Shown in pieces: positions 1-9,350 of a stretch of DNA of 64,000 nt. The notes below the pieces were generated by a model that worked only from the letters and a program-made list of their open reading frames with translations, made no database searches and was not told where the DNA came from. The translations under genes were made by a program, and so were the position numbers. The stretch's first letter is position 1. Each line of letters opens with the position of its first letter. Source of the DNA: Halobacillus litoralis (GTDB lineage Bacteria > Bacillota > Bacilli > Bacillales > Halobacillaceae); assembly GCF_020524025.1 (NCBI RefSeq), contig NZ_JAIVKN010000001.1, forward strand, positions 868,001 through 932,000. Direction: 5' to 3'.

Positions 1-14
1 GAGGGGTAAGAAAA

Positions 15-290
15 ATGACCCGTTCCAAAAAACAACCACTTCGAAAATGTATTGTTACACAAGAAATGGTCCCTAAGCAGCAGTTGATTCGTGTCGTCCG
101 CAATAAAGATGGAGAGGTTTTTGTGGACGATACAGGGAAAAAGAATGGACGAGGTGCTTACCTTTCAAAGGACCTTGAAGTGATCGAGCAAGCAGAAAAG
201 CAGCAGATTCTGAACCGTCACCTTAAAGCGAACGTAGATCGTGATATATACGAAGAATTAAAAGCGAAAGTGAAAAGAGACCAATCATGA
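15..290 (+). CDS. rnpM: YlxR/RnpM family RNA-binding protein
   Basis: A 91-residue basic protein of the YlxR family (now RnpM, described as a modulator of RNase P). The family hallmarks are visible: an N-terminal CIVTQE segment near residue 12, and the GRGAYLS motif near residues 45-51. It sits just where the nusA-ylxR-ylxQ-infB operon has it, and its last codons overlap ylxQ (ATGA). A purine-rich GAGGGG lies 9 bases before the ATG. The upstream part of the operon (nusA) is outside the window. Family assignment is firm; the molecular role is taken from the literature. Confidence 0.93.
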   Translation: MTRSKKQPLRKCIVTQEMVPKQQLIRVVRNKDGEVFVDDTGKKNGRGAYLSKDLEVIEQAEKQQILNRHLKANVDRDIYEELKAKVKRDQS

Positions 291-601
291 GCGGGAACTA
301 TCTTAATCTAATTGGTCTGGCAATGAGGGCCGGTCAGTGTACGCTTGGAGAAGAATCCATTATAAAGGATATTCAAAAGAAAAAAGCGAAGCTGGTTTTA
401 ATTGCTGGTGACACAGGTAAACAAACAAAGAAAAAGCTCACAGACAAGTGCAGCTTTTATGAAATACCCTGTTATGTGGTTGATGATAGAGACACACTAT
501 CACAAGCCATCGGAAAGGCAGGGAGAGTCGCGATCGCAGTTCTTGACCAAGGATTTGCGAAAAAGTTGCAATCGCTACTCGATGAATCTATTCGGGGGTG
601 A
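287..601 (+). CDS. ylxQ: YlxQ, L7Ae-type ribosomal protein homologue
   Basis: A 104-residue protein of the L7Ae/L30e fold (YlxQ), expected to bind kink-turn RNA. The sequence shows the family pattern [11 protein letters not shown] at the N-terminus and a central LVLIAGDTG strand-turn. The start overlaps the ylxR stop by four bases, and infB follows after seven bases, so translation is probably coupled. It has the usual family length. Its exact cellular role is not established. Confidence 0.92.
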   Translation: MSGNYLNLIGLAMRAGQCTLGEESIIKDIQKKKAKLVLIAGDTGKQTKKKLTDKCSFYEIPCYVVDDRDTLSQAIGKAGRVAIAVLDQGFAKKLQSLLDESIRG

Positions 602-608
602 AGATTTT

Positions 609-2666
609 ATGAGTAAAATGCGCGTATATGAATATGCCAAGAAAAATGAACTATCCAGTAAACAGGTGATCGAAAAACTGCAAAATCTAAATATAGAAGT
701 AAATAACCATATGTCTACATTGGAAGATGATGCAGCGAAGAAACTAGATCAAGCATTTGGTAAAGCAGCAAATGCCGGCCAGCCGAAACAGGATAAAGGT
801 CCTAAGGGCAAAACCAATAAGAAGCCTGGTAATAATAAGGCGAAAAACAACAACCAGAAAAAACATAAACCTGCACCACAGCAGCAGGGACAGAAGAAGC
901 CTAAAAAACAAACACCTGACAAGATTACTTATGCTGGTACTTTATCAGTAGGTGAATTAGCTGAAAAGCTGAACAAAGATTCTTCTGAAATCATTAAAAA
1001 GCTGATGTTCCTTGGGGTTATGGCTACCAAAAACCAAGAGCTTGATGCTGATTCAATTGAATTGATCTGCGGTGAATTCAATGTTGAAGTTGAAGAAGAA
1101 GTGATCGTCGATGATACAGATATTGAAAGCATGACTTTTGATGATGATCCTGAAAGTCTGCAGGAACGTCCAGCTGTTGTAACAATTATGGGTCACGTTG
1201 ACCATGGTAAAACAACACTATTGGATCGAATCCGCCACACGAAAGTTACAGAAGGCGAAGCAGGTGGGATTACTCAGCATATCGGTGCCTACCAAATTGA
1301 AGAAAACGATAAAAAAATCACTTTCCTTGATACTCCAGGACACGCAGCGTTCACTAGCATGCGTTCACGAGGAGCACAAGTAACAGACATTGCCATCCTT
1401 GTTGTTGCCGCTGATGACGGTGTAATGCCTCAGACAAAAGAAGCTATCAGTCACGCGAAAGCTGCTGAAGTTCCTATTATCGTAGCTGTTAACAAAATGG
1501 ATAAAGAAGGGGCAAACCCCGAGCGTGTGATGCAGGAATTGATGGAGTATGAGCTGATCGCAGAAGACTTCGGTGGTGAAACCATCTTTGTTAAAATGTC
1601 TGCCGTAAACGGTGAAGGTATTGATGAACTACTGGAAATGATCGTTCTCGTATCTGAAATGGAAGAGCTTAAAGCAAATCCAGACCGTCCAGCTTATGGT
1701 ACAGTAATCGAAGCGGAATTGGATAAAGGACGTGGGCCTGTTGCGACACTTCTTGTTCAAAATGGAACACTGAATGTAAGTGATTCCATTGTTGTTGGTA
1801 ATACTTGGGGACGAGTTCGTGCGATGGTCAATGATATTGGCCGACGCGTGAAGGTAGCAGGTCCTTCCACACCAGTCGAGATTACTGGTCTGAACAACGT
1901 GCCGCAGGCTGGGGATCGTTTCTTAGTCTTTGAAGATGAGAAAAAAGCCCGCTCCGTAGGTGAAGCCCGTGCCCAGAAACATCTGGAAGAGAACCGCAGC
2001 TCCACGGCTAAGGTTAGTCTTGATGACTTGTTTGACCAGATTAAACAAGGGGATGTAAAAGATATTAACCTGATCGTTAAAGGTGATGTGCAGGGTTCAG
2101 TTGAAGCTCTTGCCGGCTCTCTTGAGAAGATCGAAGTAGAAGGTGTGAAGGTTAAAATTATTCATACAGGTGTAGGAGCGATTACAGAGTCTGACATCGC
2201 GCTTGCTTCTGCTTCTAATGCCATTATTATCGGTTTCAACGTGCGACCAGACGGGAATGCTAGAAAAGCAGCAGAGTCCGAGGATGTAGAAATCCGACTG
2301 CACAATATCATATACAAAGTTATGGAAGAAATTGAATCCGCAATGAAAGGGATGCTTGATCCTGAATTTGAAGAGAAGATCATTGGACAAGTCGAAGTTC
2401 GTGAAATCTTCAAAGTATCCAAGATCGGTACGATTGCCGGTTCCTATGTAACAGATGGTAAAGTCGGACGTAATTCCGGTGTACGTGTCATTCGTGATGG
2501 CGTAGTCATTTATGAAGGTGAAATTGACGCTCTTAAACGCTATAAAGATGATGCCAAAGAAGTTCAACAAGGGTACGAGTGCGGAATCACTATAAAGAAT
2601 TTCAATGATATTAAAGTCGGCGATATCATTGAGCCATTTGAAATGCAGGAAATTGAACGCACATGA
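609..2666 (+). CDS. infB: Translation initiation factor IF-2
   Basis: IF-2, the GTPase that brings fMet-tRNA to the 30S subunit. The start is the ATG at 609: GGGGTGA lies just upstream and the protein then begins [12 protein letters not shown] like other Bacillus IF-2 proteins. A longer in-frame opening from 402 only overlaps ylxQ. The protein has 685 residues. Order: N-terminal IF2_N helix region, a Lys/Gln/Pro-rich linker (about 55-105), a second IF2_N segment, then the G domain with GHVDHGKT at about 195-202, DTPGH and NKMD, followed by the beta-barrel domains II-IV. Slightly shorter than B. subtilis IF-2, mainly in the linker. Confidence 0.97.
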   Translation: MSKMRVYEYAKKNELSSKQVIEKLQNLNIEVNNHMSTLEDDAAKKLDQAFGKAANAGQPKQDKGPKGKTNKKPGNNKAKNNNQKKHKPAPQQQGQKKPKKQTPDKITYAGTLSVGELAEKLNKDSSEIIKKLMFLGVMATKNQELDADSIELICGEFNVEVEEEVIVDDTDIESMTFDDDPESLQERPAVVTIMGHVDHGKTTLLDRIRHTKVTEGEAGGITQHIGAYQIEENDKKITFLDTPGHAAFTSMRSRGAQVTDIAILVVAADDGVMPQTKEAISHAKAAEVPIIVAVNKMDKEGANPERVMQELMEYELIAEDFGGETIFVKMSAVNGEGIDELLEMIVLVSEMEELKANPDRPAYGTVIEAELDKGRGPVATLLVQNGTLNVSDSIVVGNTWGRVRAMVNDIGRRVKVAGPSTPVEITGLNNVPQAGDRFLVFEDEKKARSVGEARAQKHLEENRSSTAKVSLDDLFDQIKQGDVKDINLIVKGDVQGSVEALAGSLEKIEVEGVKVKIIHTGVGAITESDIALASASNAIIIGFNVRPDGNARKAAESEDVEIRLHNIIYKVMEEIESAMKGMLDPEFEEKIIGQVEVREIFKVSKIGTIAGSYVTDGKVGRNSGVRVIRDGVVIYEGEIDALKRYKDDAKEVQQGYECGITIKNFNDIKVGDIIEPFEMQEIERT

Positions 2667-2941
2667 TTATAAGCGCTGAAGTGGATTGTATAATCTATGA
2701 TGCGCAATCGTTGAAGAATAAACGCGCTGTATTGAAACGGATCAAGACGAGGCTTCAAAATGAATTTAATATCGCTGTCGGCGAACTTGAGTTTCAAAAT
2801 CTATGGCAGCGCACCCGTCTTGGTCTTGTTACAATTTCAAGTGATAAACAAATCGCTGAAAAAACAATGCAGCAGGCGTTAGCTTTCATCGATTCATTTC
2901 CAGAGATTGAACGGACAGAAACGCACCTGGAATGGCTGTGA
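2663..2941 (+). CDS. ylxP: YlxP, DUF503 family protein
   Basis: A 92-residue DUF503 protein that overlaps the infB stop by four bases and precedes rbfA. The [16 protein letters not shown] segment near residues 16-31 is typical of the family. The B. subtilis homologue lies in the same operon position. Its function is not known with certainty; the setting among ribosome assembly genes suggests a role near translation, which is inference. Confidence 0.9.
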   Translation: MIISAEVDCIIYDAQSLKNKRAVLKRIKTRLQNEFNIAVGELEFQNLWQRTRLGLVTISSDKQIAEKTMQQALAFIDSFPEIERTETHLEWL

Positions 2942-2967
2942 TGTCTTGTTAGAAGAGGTGGATAAAT

Positions 2968-3318
2968 ATGAATGATTTGAGGGCCAACCGCGTAGGGGAA
3001 CAGATGAAAAAAGAGATGAGTGACATCATCAGTAAAAAAATTAAAGATCCACGCGTCGGTTTTGTTACAGTTACAGAAGTAAAGGTAACAGGAGATTTAC
3101 AACAAGCAAAAGTATATATTTCCGTCTTGGGAGATGACAAGCAGAAGCATGACACTCTTGTAGGTCTTGCGAAAGCTAAAGGGTTCATCCGATCAGAAAT
3201 CGGACAACGAATCCGCCTTCGTAAAACTCCGGAAATCATGTTCGAATTCGATGAAGCGATTGAAAAAGGAAATCGTATTGAAACAATTCTGCGTGATTTA
3301 AATGATACGGACAGTTAA
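2968..3318 (+). CDS. rbfA: Ribosome-binding factor A
   Basis: RbfA, a 30S maturation factor with a KH-like fold that acts on the 5' end of 16S rRNA. The 116-residue protein shows the family N-terminus ([17 protein letters not shown]), the [13 protein letters not shown] strand and the [17 protein letters not shown] segment. AGAGGTGG is placed well before the ATG at 2968. The gene closes the ylxR-rbfA run; a hairpin follows at 3323-3350. Confidence 0.95.
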   Translation: MNDLRANRVGEQMKKEMSDIISKKIKDPRVGFVTVTEVKVTGDLQQAKVYISVLGDDKQKHDTLVGLAKAKGFIRSEIGQRIRLRKTPEIMFEFDEAIEKGNRIETILRDLNDTDS

Positions 3319-3322
3319 GCAG

Positions 3323-3350
3323 AAATCCGTGCTCCCAGCAGCACGGATTT
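3323..3350 (+). terminator. Hairpin after rbfA, weak terminator
   Basis: An 11-bp perfect stem (AAATCCGTGCT at 3323-3333 with AGCACGGATTT at 3340-3350) and a six-base loop. The T run after it is short, so termination may be partial, with read-through into truB. Confidence 0.6.
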
Positions 3351-3386
3351 TACATATGAAAATTTATTAGTATAGAGGTGGAATAG

Positions 3387-4283
3387 ATGGATGGTATTCT
3401 TCCATTATGGAAGCCCAAAGGGTTTACATCTCATGATTGTGTAAGTAAAGCAAGAGGGATGTTAAAGACTAAAAAGATTGGACATACAGGCACATTGGAC
3501 CCTGAGGTCGAGGGAGTTCTTCCGTTATGCGTCGGAAAAGCCACTAAAATTGTACCTTTTCTAACGGATACAGACAAAGTCTACGAAGCGAGAGTAACAT
3601 TAGGTTATGCAACAGACACCGAAGATGCAACAGGTCACACGATCTCAATGGAGCCTGTTAAGCATGCATGTTCTCAAGAGGATATACAAAAGGTGATTTC
3701 AGAATTCAAAGGAGAAATTGTTCAAACCCCTCCTATGTATTCGGCTGTAAAAGTGAATGGAAAAAAACTTTATGAATACGCACGAGAGGGTATTGAAGTA
3801 GAGCGGCCATCCAGGAAAGTCCTCATTAAGGGCATTGAAATAACCTCTATTCAAGAAGACGTGCAGGATGATACATACTCCTTCTCCATACGAGTGATCT
3901 GCTCTAAGGGAACCTATATCCGCACATTATGCGTGGATATAGGGAAGGCTCTTGGTTATCCTGCTCATATGTCTGAATTAGTCCGTACAAGGACGGCTGA
4001 CATTTCAGGTGAGGAGTGTTTTACTTTCAGTGCGGTACAGGAGGTCGTTGATGAAGGGCATCCGGAGAAAGTCCTTCTTCCGCTTTCCCGCGGGCTTATT
4101 CATATGGAATCATGGAAAGTAGATGAACAGATACAGATAATGATTAAGCATGGACGGGTTTTAGAAAAGCCTGAAGAACTCCAGGCTGAGGTTTTCACGG
4201 TAATGTATGATGAAGATGTACTCGCCATTTATCAGCAGCACCCTACAAAGCAGGGCCTTATTAAACCTGTTCGCGTATTTTAA
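3387..4283 (+). CDS. truB: tRNA pseudouridine-55 synthase TruB
   Basis: TruB makes pseudouridine 55 in the T loop of tRNAs. The 298-residue protein has the N-terminal GILPLWKPKGFTSHD motif and the catalytic loop GHTGTLDPEVEGVLP near residues 32-46, whose Asp is the catalytic residue. KGTYIRTLCVDIG near residue 175 is the other conserved block. AGAGGTGG precedes the ATG. As in other bacilli it is followed by ribF. Confidence 0.96.
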   Translation: MDGILPLWKPKGFTSHDCVSKARGMLKTKKIGHTGTLDPEVEGVLPLCVGKATKIVPFLTDTDKVYEARVTLGYATDTEDATGHTISMEPVKHACSQEDIQKVISEFKGEIVQTPPMYSAVKVNGKKLYEYAREGIEVERPSRKVLIKGIEITSIQEDVQDDTYSFSIRVICSKGTYIRTLCVDIGKALGYPAHMSELVRTRTADISGEECFTFSAVQEVVDEGHPEKVLLPLSRGLIHMESWKVDEQIQIMIKHGRVLEKPEELQAEVFTVMYDEDVLAIYQQHPTKQGLIKPVRVF

Positions 4284-4406
4284 TCCTCTAAATGAGCGGG
4301 TAAACGCCAGGCCCCAGGTAGTCTTTCGGTGCAGGATCATCCGTTAAGGAACTATATAAGCTCTTGAATAAATCAAGCTTACTATTTAAAAAAGCAGGTG
4401 AATGTA

Positions 4407-5336
4407 GTGAAAACATTTCATCTATCTCATAACACTTCTCCTTTTCCACCACCTGAACCAAGTGTTGTCGCGGTAGGTTTTTTTGATGGTGTTCACAAAG
4501 GTCATCAGCAAGTCATTCATTCGGCTGAACAGGAAGCAGCAGCGCTGGGTGTGAAAAGTGCCGTGATGACTTTTGATCCACATCCCTCAGTTATCCTAAA
4601 AAAAGGGAAACAGCAGGTTCACTATATTACTCCGTTAAGAGAAAAGGAACAGATTATTGAACAACTGGGAATTGATTATTTGTTTGTGGTCCGCTTTGAC
4701 TTAACCCTGGCCTCACTATCACCTCAATCCTTTGTAGATCAATTTTTTGTACGCCTCCGTATTCAAAAAGTAGTGGCAGGCTTTGATTTTAGTTATGGAT
4801 TTAAAGGAGAAGGTTCTATGGAAACACTCCCCAATCATGCAAAGGGAAGGTTCACCCATAAAGTAGTGGATAAAGTTGATCTGAACGAGGAGAAAATCAG
4901 TTCGACAAGAATTAGGCAGTTGTTAGATGAAGGGGCAGTAGCGGAAGCAGGAAATCTACTTGGAAGACCCTTTTATTTAAAGGGGGAATTGGTACAGCCA
5001 CCATCTGATACGGGGACATCGGGTGAGTCCATGACATGTATTCGGACAGCTGACTATTTTTACCTTCCAAAGGACGGCACCTATTTTATAACCATTCGAT
5101 ATAAGGAAGAAATCGATTATGGTATGATAGTTATTGAAAAATCTTCAACTCTTCACGATGATTGTTCTCTATTTAATCTCTATTTGTTAAGCGGGCAGCC
5201 TTCATTGAAAGAAAAAGAAGTGACGGTTCAATTTTGGGGGTTTTTCAATGAATCCTCCACTACCACCAAAACATACTCAGAAGAGCAGAATAGTCTGATT
5301 GTGGGACATATTCAAAGATTTTTTGGCTTATCATAG
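4407..5336 (+). CDS. ribF: RibF-type FAD synthetase with a degenerate riboflavin-kinase domain
   Basis: The N-terminal half (about residues 1-185) is a good FMN adenylyltransferase: GFFDGVHKGH, TFDPHPSVIL, AGFDFSYG and ISSTRIRQLL are all present. The C-terminal half starts normally (LLGRPFYLKGELV), but the kinase signature RGRxxGFPTAN is gone, replaced by a Ser/Thr-rich stretch. The Asn-Ile-Gly and catalytic Glu segments of the flavokinase cannot be found either. Riboflavin kinase activity is therefore doubtful; FAD synthesis from FMN may remain. The start is GTG at 4407, where AGGTG lies at good distance; a GTG at 4398 would lie inside that site. Placed after truB as in B. subtilis ribC. Confidence 0.9.
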   Translation: MKTFHLSHNTSPFPPPEPSVVAVGFFDGVHKGHQQVIHSAEQEAAALGVKSAVMTFDPHPSVILKKGKQQVHYITPLREKEQIIEQLGIDYLFVVRFDLTLASLSPQSFVDQFFVRLRIQKVVAGFDFSYGFKGEGSMETLPNHAKGRFTHKVVDKVDLNEEKISSTRIRQLLDEGAVAEAGNLLGRPFYLKGELVQPPSDTGTSGESMTCIRTADYFYLPKDGTYFITIRYKEEIDYGMIVIEKSSTLHDDCSLFNLYLLSGQPSLKEKEVTVQFWGFFNESSTTTKTYSEEQNSLIVGHIQRFFGLS

Positions 5337-5383
5337 TAGTTTTCCTTGCATTTCAACAGAAAAAATTGTACCCTTTAATATGG

Positions 5384-5432
5384 AACCTTCGCTTGGCGGT
5401 ACGTAACTCCGACGACCGCTCGGGGAAAGGGA
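5384..5432 (+). promoter_or_regulatory. Structured rpsO leader, possible S15 autoregulatory element
   Basis: The 5' leader of rpsO can fold: GCGGT at 5396-5400 pairs with ACCGC at 5415-5419, and CCTT at 5386-5389 pairs with AAGG at 5427-5430. S15 leaders that bind their own protein are known in Bacillaceae (Geobacillus). Whether this is one is inference from position and pairing only. A TTGCAT at 5346-5351 could be the -35 of the promoter. Confidence 0.4.
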
Positions 5433-5464
5433 ATTCTTAAAATTTTCTAGGAGGTGTAGTCATA

Positions 5465-5734
5465 ATGGCTATCACACAAGAACGTAAACAAGAACTAATC
5501 AATGAGTACAAAACTCATGATAACGACACAGGTTCTCCAGAAGTACAAATTGCTGTACTTACTGAGCAGATCACTACTTTGAACGATCACCTGCGTACAC
5601 ACAAGCAGGACCACCACTCTCGTCGTGGACTGCTTAAAATGGTAGGTAAGCGTCGTAACCTATTGAACTACCTTCGTAATAAGGACATTACACGTTACCG
5701 TGAGTTAATCAAGAGCCTTGGCTTGCGTCGTTAA
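5465..5734 (+). CDS. rpsO: 30S ribosomal protein S15
   Basis: S15 binds the central domain of 16S rRNA. The 89-residue protein is the standard length and carries the conserved blocks [34 protein letters not shown] and [17 protein letters not shown] precedes the ATG at 5465. The gene has its own leader and a strong terminator behind it, so it is probably expressed alone as well as with pnp. Confidence 0.98.
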   Translation: MAITQERKQELINEYKTHDNDTGSPEVQIAVLTEQITTLNDHLRTHKQDHHSRRGLLKMVGKRRNLLNYLRNKDITRYRELIKSLGLRR

Positions 5735-5742
5735 TGTATGGG

Positions 5743-5770
5743 AAAAAGCGGGAGTATTCCCGCTTTTTCT
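5743..5770 (+). terminator. Terminator after rpsO
   Basis: An 11-bp perfect stem, AAAAAGCGGGA at 5743-5753 with TCCCGCTTTTT at 5758-5768, and a GTAT loop; the T run is part of the stem. Confidence 0.85.
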
Positions 5771-5854
5771 GTATGTTTACATACAGAAGGGTGTAAACTG
5801 ACAATAAACCCTTAAGTTGAATAAGAAGAGTTATCGAGAGGAGTTAAGTTCTTT

Positions 5855-7978
5855 ATGGCAGAAGAAAAACAAGTTTTTTCGATTGATGTCGCAGGCCGTA
5901 CGTTTACAGTTGAAATCGGTGAACTGGCTAAACAAGCAAATGGCGCGGCACTTATCCATTATGGAGATACGACTGTCCTGTCCACAGCGACTGGTTCCAA
6001 AGAACCGAAGGACCTGCCGTTTTTCCCTTTGACTGTAAATTATGAAGAGCGTTTATACGCTGTAGGTAAAATACCAGGAGGCTTTATTAAACGTGAAGGC
6101 CGTCCAAGTGATAAAGCTGTATTGGCATCACGCTTAATTGACCGTCCAATCCGCCCATTGTTCCCGGAAGGATTTCGTAATGATGTTCAAGTAATCAGCT
6201 CTGTGATGAGTGTAGACCAGGATTGTTCATCTGAAATGGCGGCAATGCTTGGGTCCTCTATCTCCCTTGGCGTATCTGATATCCCATTTGAAGGTCCAAT
6301 TGCTGGTGTGATTGTTGGTCGTGTAGATGGCGGATTCGTTATTAATCCGACGATAGAGCAGCAGGAGAAAAGTGATATCGATCTGACCGTTGCAGGGACC
6401 AAAGATGCGATTAATATGGTAGAAGCAGGAGCCAACGAAGTATCTGAAGAAGATATGCTTGAAGCTATTATGTTCGGGCATGAAGAAATTAAGCGTCTCG
6501 TTGCATTCCAGGAAGAGATTGTAGCTGCTGTTGGTCGTGAAAAGATGGACGTTCAGTTGTTCGATTTAGATGCTGAGCTGAAAAGCAAAGTGGAAGAAGA
6601 GGCAACGAGTGCCATTGTAGAAGCGATTAAAACAGAAGAGAAGAAAGCTCGTGAAGCAGCCATTGATCAAGCAAAATCTGACGTCATTGCTTCTTATGAA
6701 GAGCAGGAAGCTGATGAGGAGACTTTGAAGCAGGTAGGATCAATTCTTGACAGTATGGTTAAGACAGAAGTCCGCCGCTTAATTACAAAAGATAAAGTCC
6801 GCCCTGATGGTCGCGGTGTAGATGAGATTCGTCCTTTGACATCCCGCGTAGGGTTACTTCCAAGAACACATGGCTCTGGTTTGTTCACACGTGGGCAGAC
6901 ACAGGCTCTAAGTGTATGTACTTTGGGTGCGCTGGGTGATGTTCAGATTTTAGACGGGCTGGACCTGGAAGAATCCAAACGTTTCATGCACCACTATAAC
7001 TTCCCTAAATTCTCTGTTGGGGAAACCGGCCCGATCCGAGGTCCAGGACGTCGCGAAATCGGTCACGGTGCGTTAGGAGAACGCGCTCTTGAAGTAGTTA
7101 TTCCTTCTGAGAATGAATTTCCTTATACGATCCGCCTTGTATCCGAAGTTCTTGAATCAAACGGATCGACATCTCAGGCCAGTATTTGTGCAAGTACGCT
7201 TGCCATGATGGACGCAGGTGTGCCAATCAAAGCCCCTGTCGCTGGTATTGCTATGGGTCTGGTTAAGTCTGGCGAAGATTACACCATTTTGACAGACATT
7301 CAAGGTATGGAAGATGCTCTTGGTGATATGGACTTTAAAGTAGCTGGAACTGAAAAAGGTGTAACCGCTCTTCAAATGGACATTAAGATTGACGGTCTTT
7401 CAAGAGAAATTCTTGAAGAGGCACTTGCACAGGCGAAGAAAGGCCGCATGGAAATTCTCGGTCACATGCTTGAGACAATTCCTGAGACACGAAACGAACT
7501 GTCTGAACATGCACCGAAAATTATGACAATGAAGATTAATCCGGATAAAATTCGTGATGTCATTGGACCAAGCGGTAAGCAGATCAATCAAATTATTGAT
7601 GATACAGGTGTGAAAATTGACATTGAACAGGATGGCACCGTGTTTATTTCTTCTACAGATGCCAGTATGAACGCAAATGCTCAAAAAATTATCGAAGACA
7701 TCGTACGTGAAGTTGAAGTAGGAGAACTTTATGACGGTAAGGTAAAACGAATTGAAAAATTCGGTGCGTTTGTTGAGCTGTTCAAAGGCAAAGAAGGTCT
7801 TGTTCACATCTCTGAAATGGCTGAGGAACGTATTGGTAAAGTCGAGGATATCGTATCTATTGGAGACACGATTCAGGTGAAAGTCAAAGAAATCGACAAC
7901 CAGGGACGTATTAATCTCTCTCGTAAAGCCGTTCTCTTGGATGAGAAGAAGAAACAGGAATCAAATGTTGAACAATAA
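5855..7978 (+). CDS. pnp: Polynucleotide phosphorylase
   Basis: PNPase degrades RNA 3' to 5' with phosphate and is part of the RNase Y-centred degradosome. The 707-residue protein has two RNase PH cores (about 10-230 and 310-540) joined by a helical linker, then a KH domain ([16 protein letters not shown], from about 565) and an S1 domain ([20 protein letters not shown], from about 620). The FTRGQTQAL block of the second core is intact. GAGAGGAGTTAAG precedes the ATG. Full family length. Confidence 0.97.
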   Translation: MAEEKQVFSIDVAGRTFTVEIGELAKQANGAALIHYGDTTVLSTATGSKEPKDLPFFPLTVNYEERLYAVGKIPGGFIKREGRPSDKAVLASRLIDRPIRPLFPEGFRNDVQVISSVMSVDQDCSSEMAAMLGSSISLGVSDIPFEGPIAGVIVGRVDGGFVINPTIEQQEKSDIDLTVAGTKDAINMVEAGANEVSEEDMLEAIMFGHEEIKRLVAFQEEIVAAVGREKMDVQLFDLDAELKSKVEEEATSAIVEAIKTEEKKAREAAIDQAKSDVIASYEEQEADEETLKQVGSILDSMVKTEVRRLITKDKVRPDGRGVDEIRPLTSRVGLLPRTHGSGLFTRGQTQALSVCTLGALGDVQILDGLDLEESKRFMHHYNFPKFSVGETGPIRGPGRREIGHGALGERALEVVIPSENEFPYTIRLVSEVLESNGSTSQASICASTLAMMDAGVPIKAPVAGIAMGLVKSGEDYTILTDIQGMEDALGDMDFKVAGTEKGVTALQMDIKIDGLSREILEEALAQAKKGRMEILGHMLETIPETRNELSEHAPKIMTMKINPDKIRDVIGPSGKQINQIIDDTGVKIDIEQDGTVFISSTDASMNANAQKIIEDIVREVEVGELYDGKVKRIEKFGAFVELFKGKEGLVHISEMAEERIGKVEDIVSIGDTIQVKVKEIDNQGRINLSRKAVLLDEKKKQESNVEQ

Positions 7979-7985
7979 TAGATAG

Positions 7986-8025
7986 AAAAGAAAAGATTCT
8001 GGCTTGCCAGTCTCTTTTTTTTTAG
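7986..8025 (+). terminator. Probable terminator after pnp
   Basis: CTGGC and GCCAG around 7999-8010 form the core of an imperfect hairpin, followed by a run of ten T residues from about 8014. The stem has mismatches, but the U tract is strong. Confidence 0.6.
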
Positions 8026-8073
8026 TCTAATTACTCGAATGAATCCATATAATGGTCTCAGGGGTGAATGTCC

Positions 8074-8994
8074 ATGAGTTTTCGAGTAGTTGGACTTTTT
8101 TTTATTGTCCTTTCTTTTTTTACTGGTGTTGGACTAGCATTTGTTACAAATAATGAAGCGGTTTCTGTAAATACAGACAGTTCGCTGTATCAAAAAATTT
8201 CTGAGGAAAAAAGTAAATATGAATTAGAAGCAGAAGATGCCAAAATTGATTCTGTATGGAAAAAGACACCCGGCATTGTGGGGCGAAGAGTAGACGTAGA
8301 AGCATCTTATAAGAATATGAAAAAAAAAGGAACGTACGATCCGAAAAAACTGGTGTTTAAATTAATCAAACCAGACGTATCATTAACAGATCTTCCACCT
8401 TCCCCTATCTATAGAGGGCATCCAGATAAGGTGGCTGTCTCCTTTCTTATAAATGTTTCCTGGGGGGAAGAATTCATTCCTGAGATGATTGAAATCCTGA
8501 ATAAACATCAGGTGAAAGCTACCTTTTTCATAGATGGAGCTTTTGCCAATGATTTTACCGACCTTGTACAAATGATTGAAGAAGAAGGGCACACGATTGG
8601 CAGCCACGGCTATAGACATAAGGATATGGCCAAGATGACAAAAGCTGATGCTGAAGCAAACCTCACACAGGCGGATGAAATTTTATTTGCTTTAACAAAA
8701 GAGAAGATCCGCTATTTCGCACCGCCATCAGGCAGCTACAATGACGGTACGGTTGAAGTGGCTCATGAAATGGGGATGGAAACCATTCTATGGACGGTCG
8801 ATACAATTGACTGGAAAAAGCCTACAGAGGCAGTTCTTCTCAGCCGAGTGATGAATAAACTCCATAATGGCGCTACGATCCTGATGCATCCGACTCAAGT
8901 GACAGTAGACAGTCTTCCAGATCTTATCGAGGGGATTCAAAAGGAGGGCTACCGGATAGCTGCTCTTCCAAGACTGTTAAGTGAGGAGCGGTAA
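8074..8994 (+). CDS. ylxY: YlxY, polysaccharide deacetylase-like exported protein
   Basis: A NodB-fold (carbohydrate esterase 4) protein of 306 residues with one N-terminal hydrophobic segment (about 5-25), so exported or membrane-anchored. The His pair motif SHGYRH and the APPSGSYND segment of the fold are present. The first catalytic motif, normally TFDDG, reads LINVSWG here, so the usual catalytic Asp is missing; this also fits the YlxY subfamily. The ATG at 8074 is preferred to 8068, because GGGGTGA is only one or two bases from the earlier one. The gene follows pnp as in B. subtilis, but mlpA, which should come next, is absent. Confidence 0.88.
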   Translation: MSFRVVGLFFIVLSFFTGVGLAFVTNNEAVSVNTDSSLYQKISEEKSKYELEAEDAKIDSVWKKTPGIVGRRVDVEASYKNMKKKGTYDPKKLVFKLIKPDVSLTDLPPSPIYRGHPDKVAVSFLINVSWGEEFIPEMIEILNKHQVKATFFIDGAFANDFTDLVQMIEEEGHTIGSHGYRHKDMAKMTKADAEANLTQADEILFALTKEKIRYFAPPSGSYNDGTVEVAHEMGMETILWTVDTIDWKKPTEAVLLSRVMNKLHNGATILMHPTQVTVDSLPDLIEGIQKEGYRIAALPRLLSEER

Positions 8995-9006
8995 GGAGGA
9001 AAGAAT

Positions 9007-9240
9007 ATGAGGATGAAGTCATTAGCTAAAAAAGAGGTCATTGATGTGGAGAGTGGAGTAAAGCTTGGAGTGCTGGGCAGAGCCGATTTAATCATTGATC
9101 CAGAATCCGGTGATATTAAGTCACTGATTATTATGAATCAGGGATTGATTGGATTTGGTGCTTCAAGAAAAGAGTTGACGATCGATTGGAATCAAATTGA
9201 AACTATTGGCGAGGATACCATCCTTCTAAAAAAAAGCTAA
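9007..9240 (+). CDS. ymxH: YlmC/YmxH family PRC-barrel sporulation-associated protein
   Basis: A 77-residue PRC-barrel-like protein of the YlmC/YmxH family. The pattern KEVIDVESGVKLGVLGRADL and the closing DWNQIETIGEDTILL match the family. It lies 12 bases after ylxY with a strong AAGGAGGA before the ATG at 9007. A terminator follows at once. Its role is unknown; homologues sit beside dpaA in many spore formers. Confidence 0.88.
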   Translation: MRMKSLAKKEVIDVESGVKLGVLGRADLIIDPESGDIKSLIIMNQGLIGFGASRKELTIDWNQIETIGEDTILLKKS

Positions 9241-9241
9241 A

Positions 9242-9272
9242 ACACCGCAGCATAAGCTGTGGTGTTTTTTTG
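9242..9272 (+). terminator. Terminator after ymxH
   Basis: ACACCGCAGC at 9242-9251 pairs with GCTGTGGTGT at 9256-9265 around an ATAA loop, followed by seven T residues. Confidence 0.88.
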
Positions 9273-9286
9273 TTGTTGGACCAAAT

Positions 9287-9314
9287 CACTAACTCTGCAT
9301 TCCGGCATAGGATA
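9287..9314 (+). promoter_or_regulatory. Candidate sigma-K promoter for dpaAB
   Basis: CATAGGATA at 9306-9314 fits the sigma-K -10 pattern CATAnnnTA exactly. CACT at 9287-9290, 15 bases upstream, fits three of four positions of the mACm -35. In B. subtilis the spoVF operon is transcribed in the mother cell by sigma-K. It lies between the ymxH terminator and the dpaA ribosome site. Confidence 0.6.
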
Positions 9315-9350
9315 CAAAGAGATAAGACACTAGAAAAGGAGACATCCGGG

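Noticed and set aside
402-608. Longer IF-2 reading frame starting inside ylxQ
   Set aside because: The extra 69 residues only overlap ylxQ and match nothing; the ATG at 609 has a ribosome site and the conserved N-terminus.
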